Positions 33,720-42,900 of a DNA stretch of 64,000 nt are shown here, one piece after another. A program made the position numbers and the translations under genes. The first letter of the stretch is position 1, and each line of letters starts with the position of its first letter. The notes under the pieces were generated by a model. That model did not search any database and had not been told where the DNA came from. It was given only the letters and a program-made list of their open reading frames with translations. The stretch comes from Desulfolutivibrio sulfoxidireducens (lineage in GTDB: Bacteria; Desulfobacterota; Desulfovibrionia; Desulfovibrionales; Desulfovibrionaceae), in assembly GCF_013376475.1 (NCBI RefSeq), contig NZ_CP045508.1, positions 927,501 to 991,500 on the forward strand, in the 5' to 3' direction.

Positions 33720-33911
33720 ATGGTCGAGTGGCCAAGCGGATGGAAGAGGCTTGCGCGGCCGGTGGCGGCGTTTCTGACCGGACCGGCCCTGAGCCTGCGC
33801 ATGCTGGTGATCCGGGGCGTCATGGGCACGCGCCAGGTCGTGGTCCATGTTGGCCTGGTGATCGTCTTGGCCGCCATCAGCGGATGTCTTTTCGGGGCGT
33901 TGCACTCTTGG
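33720..33911 (+). pseudogene. Remnant of an ArsP-type permease C-terminus
   Basis: Reads VAAFLTGPALSLRMLVIRGV then MGTRQVVVHVGLVIVLAAIS, the last two helices of the ArsP/DUF318 permease family, with a probable small deletion in the conserved TGPALSLPNML segment. No earlier helices exist upstream, so it is a fragment. An intact member of the family follows at 34833, so this looks like the scar of a replaced or duplicated permease gene between arsR and its operon. Confidence 0.6.
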
Positions 33912-33945
33912 CATACAAACAGTGAGCGAGATGGAGGACATGACA

Positions 33946-34323
33946 ATGGCTGGAGAAAAAAGCTGCGCCTGTTCCACGGCACCCAAACTGATTTTTTCCT
34001 GTTCCGGCGGGGCCGACGTGGGGGCCGTGGCCGACCGCGCCGCCCGGAAGCTGACCCGGGACGGCGTGGGCAAGATGTTCTGTCTGGCCGGCATCGGCGG
34101 CCGGGTGAGTGGCATCGTCAAGTCCACCGAGGCGGCATGTAAGATCCTGGCCATCGACGGCTGCACCCTGGACTGCGCCGCGAAAACGCTCAAGGAGGCC
34201 GGTTTCGCCGATTTCGTCCACGTCCGCCTGACGGACCTGGGCTGCGAAAAGGGCAATACGCCCGTGGACGACGACCGGGTCGCGGCCGTGGCCCAACAGA
34301 TCACCCCGCTTTTTTCGGAGTAA
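33946..34323 (+). CDS. DGC-domain putative zinc-binding protein
   Basis: A 125-residue soluble protein of the DGC (putative zinc-binding, PF08859-type) family: FSCSGGADVGAVADRAARKL, GKMFCLAGIGGRVSGI, and DGCTLDCAAKTLKEAG carry the conserved cysteines. Start at 33946 (MAGEKSCAC) has GGAGG 8 nt upstream; the frame is open to a GTG at 33922. The N-terminal CAC adds ligands. Family members often accompany thioredoxin-like and permease genes, as here. The biochemical role is unknown; metal or persulfide handling is inferred from cysteines and neighbours. Confidence 0.85.
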   Translation: MAGEKSCACSTAPKLIFSCSGGADVGAVADRAARKLTRDGVGKMFCLAGIGGRVSGIVKSTEAACKILAIDGCTLDCAAKTLKEAGFADFVHVRLTDLGCEKGNTPVDDDRVAAVAQQITPLFSE

Positions 34324-34327
34324 AGCC

Positions 34328-34789
34328 ATGCACACGGCGGCCGCCCGATTTTCAAAATGGCTTCTTCTGGCCCTGATGCTGACGGGGACCCTCTTTCTGG
34401 CCTCCTGCGACAGCGCCGAGAGGCCGAAAGGTTCCGTTTTCGAGACGGAACTGGCCTCCTCGCGTCAGGCGGCGGAGGCGGCGCAGAAAAACGACATCCA
34501 GGTTCCCGTGCCGGGCATGGTGACCATGGTGGACCTGGGGGCCAAGTCCTGCATTCCGTGCAAGATGATGACCCCGATCCTGGAAGAGCTGGAAAAGGAA
34601 TACACGAACCGGGCGGCCATCGTGTTCATCGATGTCTGGAAACGGCCGGACCAGACGCCGCTTTTCGGCATAAAGGCCATCCCGACCCAGATCTTTTACG
34701 ACAAAAGCGGCAAAGAGGTCAGACGGCACGAGGGGTTCATGGACAAACAGTCCATATCGGACATCCTGGAAAAGCTCATCAAGGAATGA
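34328..34789 (+). CDS. Thioredoxin-fold lipoprotein
   Basis: A 153-residue protein with a signal peptide ending in lipobox LASC (residues 24-27), so it is a membrane-anchored periplasmic lipoprotein. The thioredoxin fold follows, with active site SCIPCKMMTPIL (CxxC) at about residues 76-79 and the cis-Pro in IKAIPTQIFYD. It would reduce or receive electrons for extracytoplasmic thiols, probably from the CcdA protein encoded downstream. 4 bp after the DGC gene. Confidence 0.92.
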   Translation: MHTAAARFSKWLLLALMLTGTLFLASCDSAERPKGSVFETELASSRQAAEAAQKNDIQVPVPGMVTMVDLGAKSCIPCKMMTPILEELEKEYTNRAAIVFIDVWKRPDQTPLFGIKAIPTQIFYDKSGKEVRRHEGFMDKQSISDILEKLIKE

Positions 34790-34832
34790 ACATTCACATG
34801 CTGGTGGAGTCGGTTGGGAAAATGGTGCGACA

Positions 34833-35930
34833 ATGAAGAAATGCGATGCGAAAACATGTGCCTGCGCCGAGCGGGCGATGCCCATGGAAGAAATCCGCCC
34901 GCGGGAGAACCCCCGTCTCCTGAAGTACCTGGCGGCGCTCGTGCCGTGCCTGGCCGCGTGGTGGCTGGTGTACGGCCAGTTGGCCGCCGTGGCCAGGTAC
35001 CTGACCCTGGACGTGTTCGGCCTGGCCCCCGGCGGGCATGCCGCCGAAGCCGTGGAGTTTTTTCTGTACGACACGCCCAAGGTGCTCATGCTCCTGACCC
35101 TGGTGGTTTTCGGCGTGGGCATCCTGCGTTCCTTTTTCACGCCGGAGCGCACGCGGCGGGTGTTGGCCGGGAAGCGGGAGTCGGCCGGAAACGTGATGGC
35201 CGCGCTCCTGGGGACCGTCACGCCGTTTTGCTCCTGCTCGGCCGTGCCGCTTTTCATCGGCTTCGTCACCGCCGGGGTGCCGCTCGGGGTCACGTTTTCC
35301 TTTCTCATCGCCGCGCCCATGGTCAACGAGATCGCTTTGGTGCTGCTTTACGGCCTTCTGGGATGGAAGGTCGCGGCGCTGTACCTGGTCACCGGGCTGT
35401 CCATCGCCATGGTCGCCGGGTGGGTGATCGGAAAGCTTGGCCTCGAACATCAGATCGAGGACTGGGTGCGGGCCATGCGCTCGGACCCATCAAACGTCCC
35501 CGATGCGAGAATGTCGTTTTCCGAACGGATCGCGGCCGGGCTTGCGGCGGTCAGGGACATCGTGGGTCGGGTCTGGGTGTATGTGGTCCTGGGCATCGCC
35601 GTGGGTGCGGGCATCCATGGCTACGTGCCGGAAGGGTTCATGGCCCAGATCATGGGCAAGGGGGCCTGGTGGTCCGTTCCCGTGGCCGTCCTTATCGGCA
35701 TTCCCATGTATTCCAATGCGGCGGGCATCGTGCCCGTGGTGGAGGCGCTTCTCGGCAAGGGCGCGGCCCTGGGCACGGTTTTGGCCTTCATGATGGCGGT
35801 CATCGCCCTGTCGCTTCCCGAGATGGTGATCCTGCGCAAGGTCCTAAAGCCCCGGCTCATCGCCGTCTTTGCCGGGGTTGTCGGCGCGGGCATCCTGGTC
35901 GTGGGCTATCTGTTCAACCTTTTGGTGTGA
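34833..35930 (+). CDS. ArsP/DUF318-type permease
   Basis: A 365-residue inner-membrane permease. Cytoplasmic Cys-rich N-terminus (KKCDAKTCACAERAM), then two bundles of four helices. The family signature TPFCSCSAVPLFIGF is at about residues 129-143, with FLIAAPMVNEIALVLL after it; the second half has GIPMYSNAAGIVPVV. Related proteins export trivalent organoarsenicals or copper/zinc. The CSC motif and ArsR control make efflux of a thiol-reactive metal or metalloid likely, but the substrate is not fixed. Confidence 0.88.
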   Translation: MKKCDAKTCACAERAMPMEEIRPRENPRLLKYLAALVPCLAAWWLVYGQLAAVARYLTLDVFGLAPGGHAAEAVEFFLYDTPKVLMLLTLVVFGVGILRSFFTPERTRRVLAGKRESAGNVMAALLGTVTPFCSCSAVPLFIGFVTAGVPLGVTFSFLIAAPMVNEIALVLLYGLLGWKVAALYLVTGLSIAMVAGWVIGKLGLEHQIEDWVRAMRSDPSNVPDARMSFSERIAAGLAAVRDIVGRVWVYVVLGIAVGAGIHGYVPEGFMAQIMGKGAWWSVPVAVLIGIPMYSNAAGIVPVVEALLGKGAALGTVLAFMMAVIALSLPEMVILRKVLKPRLIAVFAGVVGAGILVVGYLFNLLV

Positions 35931-35944
35931 AAAGGAGGTCGGTT

Positions 35945-36181
35945 ATGGACATCAAGGTTCTGGGGCCGGGATGCCCCAAATGCAAGGACGTGGAGAAGCT
36001 GGCCCTGGTGGTGGTCAAGGAGTCCGGCGTGGCGGCCACTGTGGAGAAGGTCTCTGATTTGAAGGAGATCATGAACTACGGGGTGTTTTCCACCCCGGCC
36101 GTGGTCATCGACGGCGAGGTCAAATCCGTGGGCAAGGTTCCGTCGAAGAAGGAATTTCTGGCCTGGATCACGCCGGCGTAA
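35945..36181 (+). CDS. Small thioredoxin-like redox protein
   Basis: A 78-residue cytoplasmic protein of the TM0996/MTH895 group: MDIKVLGPGCPKCKDVEKLA gives the CPKC active site, GVFSTPAVVIDGEV the cis-Pro loop. AGGAGG precedes ATG at 35945, 14 bp after the permease stop. Such genes routinely follow ArsP-type permeases, and the protein may deliver reducing power or a metal to it. Confidence 0.92.
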   Translation: MDIKVLGPGCPKCKDVEKLALVVVKESGVAATVEKVSDLKEIMNYGVFSTPAVVIDGEVKSVGKVPSKKEFLAWITPA

Positions 36182-36200
36182 CGCCCGAAGCCGCACGGGC

Positions 36201-36358
36201 CGTGCCGGCCGGGGTGGGCCTCCGGCCGGGATGGGCCGTGCCGGCCGGGGTGGCCTCCGGCCGTGGGTGGGCCTCCGGCCGTGGGTGGGCCTCCGGCCGT
36301 GGATGGGCCTCCGGCCGTGGATGGGCCTCCGGCCGTGGATGGGCCTCCGCCGTGGGTG
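36201..36358. repeat. Tandem repeat array, 18-bp unit
   Basis: Six near-identical copies of GGCCTCCGGCCGTGGRTG occupy 36252-36358, preceded by two longer divergent copies (36201-36251). It lies between the small thioredoxin and ccdA-like genes. The unit contains the palindrome GGCCTCCGGCC in part, so the RNA could fold into repeated hairpins. Probably non-coding though open in several frames. Confidence 0.85.
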
Positions 36359-36416
36359 GGCACCTCCCCGGGCCGTTTCAACAGGCTGGTGGATGCCGGC
36401 CCCGTAAGGGACGACC

Positions 36417-37121
36417 ATGGATCAGTTCTTTTTGACCGTAAACCAATGGATGGCCGGCGGCGTGGCCATCGCCGCCCTGGGCTGCTTTTTGTGGGGCGTG
36501 GTCAGCGTGCTCTTCAGCCCCTGCCATCTGGCCTCCATCCCGCTCATCGTCGGCTATGTCGGCGGCCAGGACGAGTCGGTGAAAAGCCGGAGCGCCGCGC
36601 TGTATGCGGTGCTCTTCACCCTGGGGCTTTTCATCACCATCGCCCTGGTCGGCGTGGCGTGCGCGCTTCTGGGCCGGATGCTCGGCGATGTCGGCTCCTG
36701 GTGGACGATCCTCATCGGGCTGGTCCTGGTCTGGGTCTCCCTGGACATGCTCGGGGTGGCCCGCTGCGCCATGTCCGGCAGCCTCATGGGCAAAATCCGG
36801 CTCAAGGGACTTTCCGGGGCCTTCGCCCTGGGACTGGGATATGGAATATTGTCCGGCTCGTGCACCTTCGGGTTCATCGCCCCCATCCTGGCGGTCATCA
36901 CCATCCAGGACAAGCTGGCCACGGGCTTGCTTTTCATCCTGCTTTTCGGCATCGGGCACTGCCTGCCCATCGTGGTGGCCGGGAGTTCCACGGCCTGGGT
37001 CAGGCGCCTGCTGGCCAAAAGTTCGTTCCATGAGGCCAGCGGACGCTTCCGGAAATTTGCCGGGGCAATGATCGCGCTTCTCGGCGTGTACTTCATCATC
37101 CGGCCCTTTCTCGAATCGTGA
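36417..37121 (+). CDS. CcdA-family thiol-disulfide membrane transporter
   Basis: A 234-residue inner-membrane protein with six predicted helices. The two redox motifs are visible: FSPCHLASIPLIVGY at residues 33-47 and GSCTFGFIAPIL near 144-155. It would pass electrons from cytoplasmic thioredoxin to periplasmic partners such as the lipoprotein thioredoxin at 34328 and the rhodanese domain that follows. It overlaps the upstream in-frame ATG (37118) of the rhodanese gene by 4 bp. Confidence 0.88.
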   Translation: MDQFFLTVNQWMAGGVAIAALGCFLWGVVSVLFSPCHLASIPLIVGYVGGQDESVKSRSAALYAVLFTLGLFITIALVGVACALLGRMLGDVGSWWTILIGLVLVWVSLDMLGVARCAMSGSLMGKIRLKGLSGAFALGLGYGILSGSCTFGFIAPILAVITIQDKLATGLLFILLFGIGHCLPIVVAGSSTAWVRRLLAKSSFHEASGRFRKFAGAMIALLGVYFIIRPFLES

Positions 37122-37129
37122 GGTATGCC

Positions 37130-37660
37130 ATGAACCGCGTCCGGCGCACGGTCGTCCAATCGGGTTACATCATCGTGATGGCGGTCCTTTGCGGCCTGAT
37201 GGCGAACCTGCTGCGCCCGGGCGGCCTGCCGGTGGTCCAGGCAACGGAGAGCGCCGTCACCCTGCCTGCGGACTCCGCGAACATCGCGCTCAAGGATGCC
37301 GTCGTGCTCTCCCTGTCCAAGCGGGCGGTGTTTCTGGATGCGCGAAGCGGCTTTGAATTCGCCGACGGCCATATCCAGGGCGCTGTGAGTGTCCCGGTGG
37401 ACGATTTCGAGCGGATATTCCCCGGCATCGAAAAAGACCTCGCCGGAAAGGACGCGATCATCACCTATTGTGACGGGGAACACTGCCCATTAAGCGGCGA
37501 ACTGGCTGAAAAGCTCACGTCGCGCGGGGTGAAAAACGTGTTCGTTCTGAAAAACGGCTGGACCCTGTGGAACAACGAGGGGCTTCCGGTGGAGAAGGGC
37601 CAGCGTCTGGAGAGCCTTTTGGGCGTTCGTGACAATCTCCGTGTGGCGTGCGCCAAGTGA
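37130..37660 (+). CDS. Membrane-anchored rhodanese-like protein
   Basis: A 176-residue protein with an N-terminal signal anchor (GYIIVMAVLCGLMANLL) and a periplasmic rhodanese domain: FLDARSGFEFADGHIQGAVS, the active-site loop YCDGEHCPLS with two cysteines, and VFVLKNGWTLWNNEG. Start at 37130 (MNRVRRTV) has GAGG 6 nt upstream; an upstream ATG at 37118 is possible. It may transfer sulfane sulfur or handle persulfides. It overlaps the next gene in GTGA. Confidence 0.88.
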   Translation: MNRVRRTVVQSGYIIVMAVLCGLMANLLRPGGLPVVQATESAVTLPADSANIALKDAVVLSLSKRAVFLDARSGFEFADGHIQGAVSVPVDDFERIFPGIEKDLAGKDAIITYCDGEHCPLSGELAEKLTSRGVKNVFVLKNGWTLWNNEGLPVEKGQRLESLLGVRDNLRVACAK

Positions 37661-38109
37661 AAACGGTGGCGGCGGCGCTTCGCGTGCTTGTGGCCGGCGT
37701 TTTTTTGTACGCCAGCCACGACAAGATCCTGCATCCGGCGGATTTCGCCTCGATCATCAAGGACTACAGACTGTTGCCTGATGTGCTGGTCAATCCGGCG
37801 GCCATCATCCTGCCCTGGCTGGAGCTGATCCTGGGGGGGCTGCTTTTGGCCGGGAAATGGCTGGAAGGCGCCCTGTTCCTGGTCAATGCGCTCTTGATCC
37901 TCTTCTGGGCCGCCCTGGTCGCGAATGTCTTTCGAGGCATCGACATCGGGTGCGGATGTTTCTCGACGGCCAAGGACAGCGGCGGCAACATGATGTGGTA
38001 TATTTTTCGGGACGGTTTTTTCGTGCTGCTCGGCCTTGCGACGTGGTACTTTTGCGTGTTCAAAAAGCGAGCGCTTTCCCCCCAGGCGTCCGATCATGGA
38101 AGAATGTGA
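37657..38109 (+). CDS. DoxX/MauE-like membrane protein
   Basis: A 150-residue protein with four predicted helices of the DoxX/MauE type: VLVAGVFLYASHDKILHP (first helix with the conserved KxxxP), ILPWLELILGGLLLAG, and CGCFSTAKDSGG with a CxC motif on a loop. GTG start overlapping the rhodanese stop (GTGA). MauE-like proteins help disulfide formation of periplasmic proteins. Last gene of the ArsR-led thiol operon. Confidence 0.87.
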   Translation: MKTVAAALRVLVAGVFLYASHDKILHPADFASIIKDYRLLPDVLVNPAAIILPWLELILGGLLLAGKWLEGALFLVNALLILFWAALVANVFRGIDIGCGCFSTAKDSGGNMMWYIFRDGFFVLLGLATWYFCVFKKRALSPQASDHGRM

Positions 38110-38511
38110 ATATTCGAAAGGGGAGTCGAACTGTTCATAGTTTCATGGTGTGAAGTTCGCCAGGCAAGCATGCTTTCTTCAAAATACCGCCGGTCTTGTG
38201 GCTCTGGCCGTGCGAGCGCGGGGTGTGGCCGCGAAACGCGGCGTCCGGAGCGGTTTTGAGGCCTACCGGGCGGGCTTCTGGCGCGCCTGCCGGCCTCGCC
38301 CATGGCCCGGACAAAAAAGACGTCCCTTCCCCCCCGGTTTCAGGGCTGCCAGCCTTCACGGCGCATCGCTCTTCCTTGCGAGCCCGACCTCCCTGGAAAT
38401 CGATACGCAAGCCCCGACCATGCCTTGACATCGTTGTCGCCATCGCCCATGTGATGGTCCAATCTGTTACAAGGGATGCTTGCCCCGCAAGTCATCATGT
38501 CTGGAGGCGTC
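38110..38511. other. Intergenic region before the solute-binding protein gene
   Basis: 402 bp with no gene I can support. Frames are interrupted or have Arg/Pro/Gly-rich shadow composition. No clear terminator follows the DoxX/MauE gene. The region should hold the promoter of the binding-protein gene. Confidence 0.5.
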
Positions 38512-39687
38512 ATGAAACGTATTTTCCTGGCCCTGGTATTCTGCCTGACGATCCCGGCCATGGCCGACACCGTGACCGCGCCCATCCCCATCGGCATCGC
38601 CGTGGCCCAGACCGGCAGCGTCGCGTTTTTCGGGCGGGAGCAGGTCAACGGGGCCAGGATCGCCGAGGCGATGATCAACGCCTCGGGCGGCGTCAACGGG
38701 ACGAACATCGCCCTCGTCTTCCAGGACACGGCCGGCGATGAGGCCACAGCGGTCAACGTCTTTCAGAATCTGATCACCCGCGACAAGGTCGTGGCCATCG
38801 TCGGTCCCACCCTTTCCCAGCAGGCCTTCGCCGCCGATCCCATCGCCGACAGGGCCGGGACCCCGGTCGTGGCCCCGTCCAACACCGCCACGGGCATTCC
38901 CGGGATCGGCCCCTTTGTCTGCCGCGTCTCCGCGCCCATGGCCCAGGTGGCTCCCCACTCGGTCAAACAGGCCATGAAAATCAATCCGAACATCACAAAG
39001 GTCGCCGTTTTGTACGCCCAAAACGACGCCTATTCCTCCTCCGAGACCCAAACCTTCCAGGACGCGGTCAAAGGCCTTGGCCTGGACATCGCGACCATAC
39101 AGACCTTTCAGACCACGGACACGGACTTCACCCCGCAGGTCACCGCCGTGCGCGACACGGCCGTGGACCTGGTGGTCATCTCCGGGTTGGCCGTGGACTC
39201 CGGAAATCTGGTCCGGCAACTGCGCCAGTTCGGGTACAAAGGCCTCATCGTCGGCGGCAACGGGCTCAACTCCCCGAACATGTTCCCGGTCTGCGGGGGG
39301 ATGTGCGCCGACGTCCTGGTGGCCCAGGCCTACAGCCCGGCCACCGTCGGGAAAGACCCGGTCAACAGGGCCTTTGTCGCCGCTTTCGAGCAGGCCCACC
39401 ACAAGGTTCCGGACCAGTTCGCGGCCCAGGCCTACACGGCGGTCCAGGTCGTGGCCGAGGCTTTGGCCAGGGTTGAAAAAAAGTCCGGCAAAAAAATCAC
39501 CGGGTTTGAACTGGCCGAACTGCGCCAGGCCCTTAACTCGGCGCTGCGCGCCGGTTCGTACCGGACGCCGATCGGGGAGATCTCCATCACGCCCGGCGGC
39601 GAGGTCGAGCAAAAGGATGTCTACGTCGCGCGAATCGCCATGAACCCCGACGGCACAACCGGGACCTTCGTCCTTCTCCCCGAATAA
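38512..39687 (+). CDS. Periplasmic branched-chain-amino-acid/amide-type binding protein
   Basis: A 391-residue secreted receptor (type I periplasmic fold, Peripla_BP_6). Signal peptide MKRIFLALVFCLTIPAMA; domain 1 with GIAVAQTGSVAFFGREQVNG and VAIVGPTLSQQAFAA, then APSNTATGIPGIG; hinge crossing near 150-160. Start at 38512 has GGAGG upstream; the frame is open to 38476. No permease or ATPase genes are adjacent; the next gene is a dCache-PAS kinase, so it may feed a sensor rather than an ABC transporter. Ligand unknown: amino acid, urea or short amide are family options. Confidence 0.9.
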   Translation: MKRIFLALVFCLTIPAMADTVTAPIPIGIAVAQTGSVAFFGREQVNGARIAEAMINASGGVNGTNIALVFQDTAGDEATAVNVFQNLITRDKVVAIVGPTLSQQAFAADPIADRAGTPVVAPSNTATGIPGIGPFVCRVSAPMAQVAPHSVKQAMKINPNITKVAVLYAQNDAYSSSETQTFQDAVKGLGLDIATIQTFQTTDTDFTPQVTAVRDTAVDLVVISGLAVDSGNLVRQLRQFGYKGLIVGGNGLNSPNMFPVCGGMCADVLVAQAYSPATVGKDPVNRAFVAAFEQAHHKVPDQFAAQAYTAVQVVAEALARVEKKSGKKITGFELAELRQALNSALRAGSYRTPIGEISITPGGEVEQKDVYVARIAMNPDGTTGTFVLLPE

Positions 39688-39958
39688 CCCCGCAAAACGG
39701 CGCGGACCCGGATCGGGTCCGGTCCCGGTCGTGCGGGGACATGGCCTGGACATCGGCTTGGTCCCCCGCTTTTTTCCCCCCGGCTCCACCCGCGTGTTTT
39801 TCGGACGGCAAGGACAGCATGCCGGCCGGCGCGGATTCCTTGCCAACGCGGGACAAACATGTTTAAAAATGCATTGGGCGCCTTGTCTTGCTTTGTGGGC
39901 GTAGCTGGCGCAACGCGCCTGCCTCCGGCAACATGGCCAACAAGCGGGACGAAAGACC

Positions 39959-42900
39959 GTGTTTACGAACCTGCGCACCCACCTCGTGCTTATCGCCCTG
40001 AGTACCCTGATCCCCGCGGCGTTTCTGGCCCTGATCGAAAACATCTCGCACCGTGAAGACCGCATGGAGGGCCTGCGGCGGGAGACCCTATGGGCCGCCC
40101 GGGCCGTGGCCGAGCGCCAGGAAAAGGTCGTCGAGGTCAGCCGGCGGTTGCTGAAAACCCTGGCCCAACTGCCCGAGGTGCGCGAGGCCGAGCTGCCGGA
40201 CTGCGTCGCCATCCTGAAGGATGTCGTCGCGGTCCAGCGCATCTATCATACCATCGCCCTGGTCGACACAAAGGGCGACTTCGTGTGCAGCCCCCTGCCC
40301 GTTCCCCAGGGCCAGGCCAACGTGGCGGATCGGCCCTATTTCAAGCGTCTCCTGAAAAGCCGGTCCTTCGAGGTCGGCGAGCACGCCATGAGCCGGACCA
40401 CGGGGAAGCGGTCCATCCACTTCGCCTGGCCCATCCTCGATACGCACGACGAGGTGCGCTCGGCGCTTATCGCCTCCTACGACCTGTCGAGCATCGGCGG
40501 GCTGCCCTCCGGAACCCTGCTGCCGCCGGACACGATTCTGCGGGTCACGGACCGCGACGGGGTGGTCCTGTATCGCGATCCGCCATGGGAAGAGGAACTG
40601 GGGCGGCGCGTGGACGACGAGAAATGGGCCCTGATCCAGGGCCAGGGCCAGGAGGCCGCGCGGCTGATCGATGACGGCCGGGGGGAAAGGCTTCTCGCCG
40701 CGCGACGCGTCAATGCGAGTGGGCAGGGCGGGGACATGGCCGTGATCATCGAGGCTGACCTTGAGGGCTTTTGCGCCCGGATGAACCGCGAACTCGCTTT
40801 GCATCTGGCCGCCCTGGGAGGGGTCTGCCTTGGCGCCCTGTGTCTGGCCCTCTATGCCGGCAAGCGCCTTGTGGTCGACCGGGTGGAGCATCTGGCCCGG
40901 GTCTCGGACCGGCTGGCCGCCGGCGAACTCTCGGCCAGGGCGGCCATTCCCGGTGGCGCCGGGGAATTCGGCCGGTTGGCCGCCTCGATCAACGCCATGG
41001 CCGAGGCCATCGACGCCAGGGACAAACGGCTGGGCCAGACCCTCCGGGAACTGGAGCGGACCGAGCGCAACTCCCGTTCGATCTATGAGAACGCCGCCGA
41101 GGGGATCTTCCAGAGCACCCCGGGCGGACGGCTCCTTTCGGCCAATCCGGCCCTGGCGCGCCTGCTCGGCTTCGATTCCCCCGAGGCCCTGATCCGCGAG
41201 ACGCATGATCTGGCCGGACAGGTCTATGCCGATCCCGAGGATCGGAAACGGTTTCTGGGCATTCTCGCCAGCCAGGGGAAGGTTTCCGGATTCGTGGTCC
41301 GTTTCCGGCGACGCGACGGGGAACTCCTCTGGTGCCTGGTCAACGCCAGGCTGGCCCGCTTCGAGCCGGACGGGGAGGAGCACCTCGAGGGCTTTATCAC
41401 CAGCATCAACGAGAGCAAGCTGGCCCAGGAGCGGCTTGCCCGGAGCGAGCGGCTTTTCAAGGCCATCGTGGACAACGCCCTCGAGGGCATCATCGTGGCC
41501 AAGAACGGCTTTTTCGTCTTCGTCAATCCCATGGTCGAGCGCATGACCGGGGTCCCCAGCGAGGGGCTTCTCGACCGGCCGTTCACCGATTTCGTCCATC
41601 CGGATGACCGGGAACTGGTCCATCGCCACCACCTGGCCCGCGCGGTCGGTCACAGCGCGCCACCGGTCTACGACTTCAGAATCCTTGCGGCCGGGGGCGG
41701 TTTTTTATGGGTGATGGCCTCCGCCGTATATTTTGAATGGGACGGCCAGCCGGCCTCGCTGGCCATGCTCAGCGACATCACCGAGCGCAAAAACGCCGAG
41801 AGGGCCTTGCGCCAGGCCGAGGCCCGCTACCGGGACATCTTCGAGAACGCCCCCGTGGCCATTTTCCGGGCGACTCCCAAGGGGCGGTTCATCGTGGTCA
41901 ACCCGACCTATGCGGCCATGGCGGGCTTTGGCTCCGCCCGGGAGATGGTCGAGGGCATCACGGATATCGCCGCCCAGATGTATGTCGATCCGGCCGAACG
42001 CGAGGTCTACAAGCGTCAATTGGCCGAGCGCGGCGCGGTCCGGGATTTCGAGGCCAGGCTCAAGCGCCGGGACGGCGGCATGTTCTGGGCCTCCATGACC
42101 TCCCGCGTGGTCCGGGACGAGACCGGGGAGATCGCGTCCTACGACGGCTTTCTGACCGACGTGACCACGCGCAAACAGGCCGAGGAGGCCTTGCGCCAGG
42201 CCCGCGACACCCTCGAGGCCCAGGTGGCCGCCCGCACTGTGGCCCTGAAACGGGCCAACGAGCGCCTCATGGAACTGGATCGGCAACGGGCCACCTTTCT
42301 CTCGTCGGCCTCTCACGAACTGCGGACCCCGCTGACCTCGGTCCTGGGGTTCGCCAAGCTTGCCCGGCGCACCTTCAGCCGCCACTTTGAGCCCCTGGCC
42401 AGGGACGAGGCCAGACTCGAGGCCAAGTCCAGGATCATCATCGACAATCTGGCCATCATCGAACAGGAGGGGGAGCGCTTGACCAGGCTGGTCAACGATC
42501 TTTTGGACATCAACAAGATCGAGGCCGGCCGCATGGAGTGGCGGGACACGACCCTCGACGTGGCCGAGGAGATGGCCGGGGCGGCCAAGGCCATGCACGG
42601 GGCTGTGGCCGCCAAGCCGGGCCTGCGCTTCAGCCTGCGCGTGGCCGCGGACGCGGGACGCATCGTGGCCGACCGCGACAGGCTGCGGCAGATGGTGCTC
42701 AATTTGTTGTCCAACGCGATCAAGTATACCGACAAGGGACATGTCCGGCTCGGGGCCCAGTCCCTCCCGGACGGCGGTCTGCGCATCCGCGTGGAGGACA
42801 GCGGGGTCGGCGTGGCCGAGTCGGACCGGGAACGCATCTTTCAGAAATTCTATCAGGGGCCGTCCGTGAACCCGGATGAGGACAAGCCCGCCGGCACGGG

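Noticed and set aside
33720-34142. A single 140-aa gene at 33720
   Set aside because: After about 64 residues it becomes an out-of-frame reading of the DGC gene; only the front part resembles a permease end, so it is listed as a remnant.
36182-36416. Coding use of the 18-bp repeat array
   Set aside because: Several frames are open through it only because the unit is a multiple of three; the repeated Ala-Ser-Gly-Arg-Gly-Trp product has no start signal and no gene context.
39704-39720. GGACCCG/CGGGTCC hairpin after the binding-protein gene as terminator
   Set aside because: Stem of 7 bp but no T-tract; too weak to list as a feature.
38467-40242. Open frame of 591 codons on the minus strand opposite the binding protein gene
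   Set aside because: Antisense to a clear periplasmic binding protein with signal peptide and good ribosome-binding site; composition is shadow-like.
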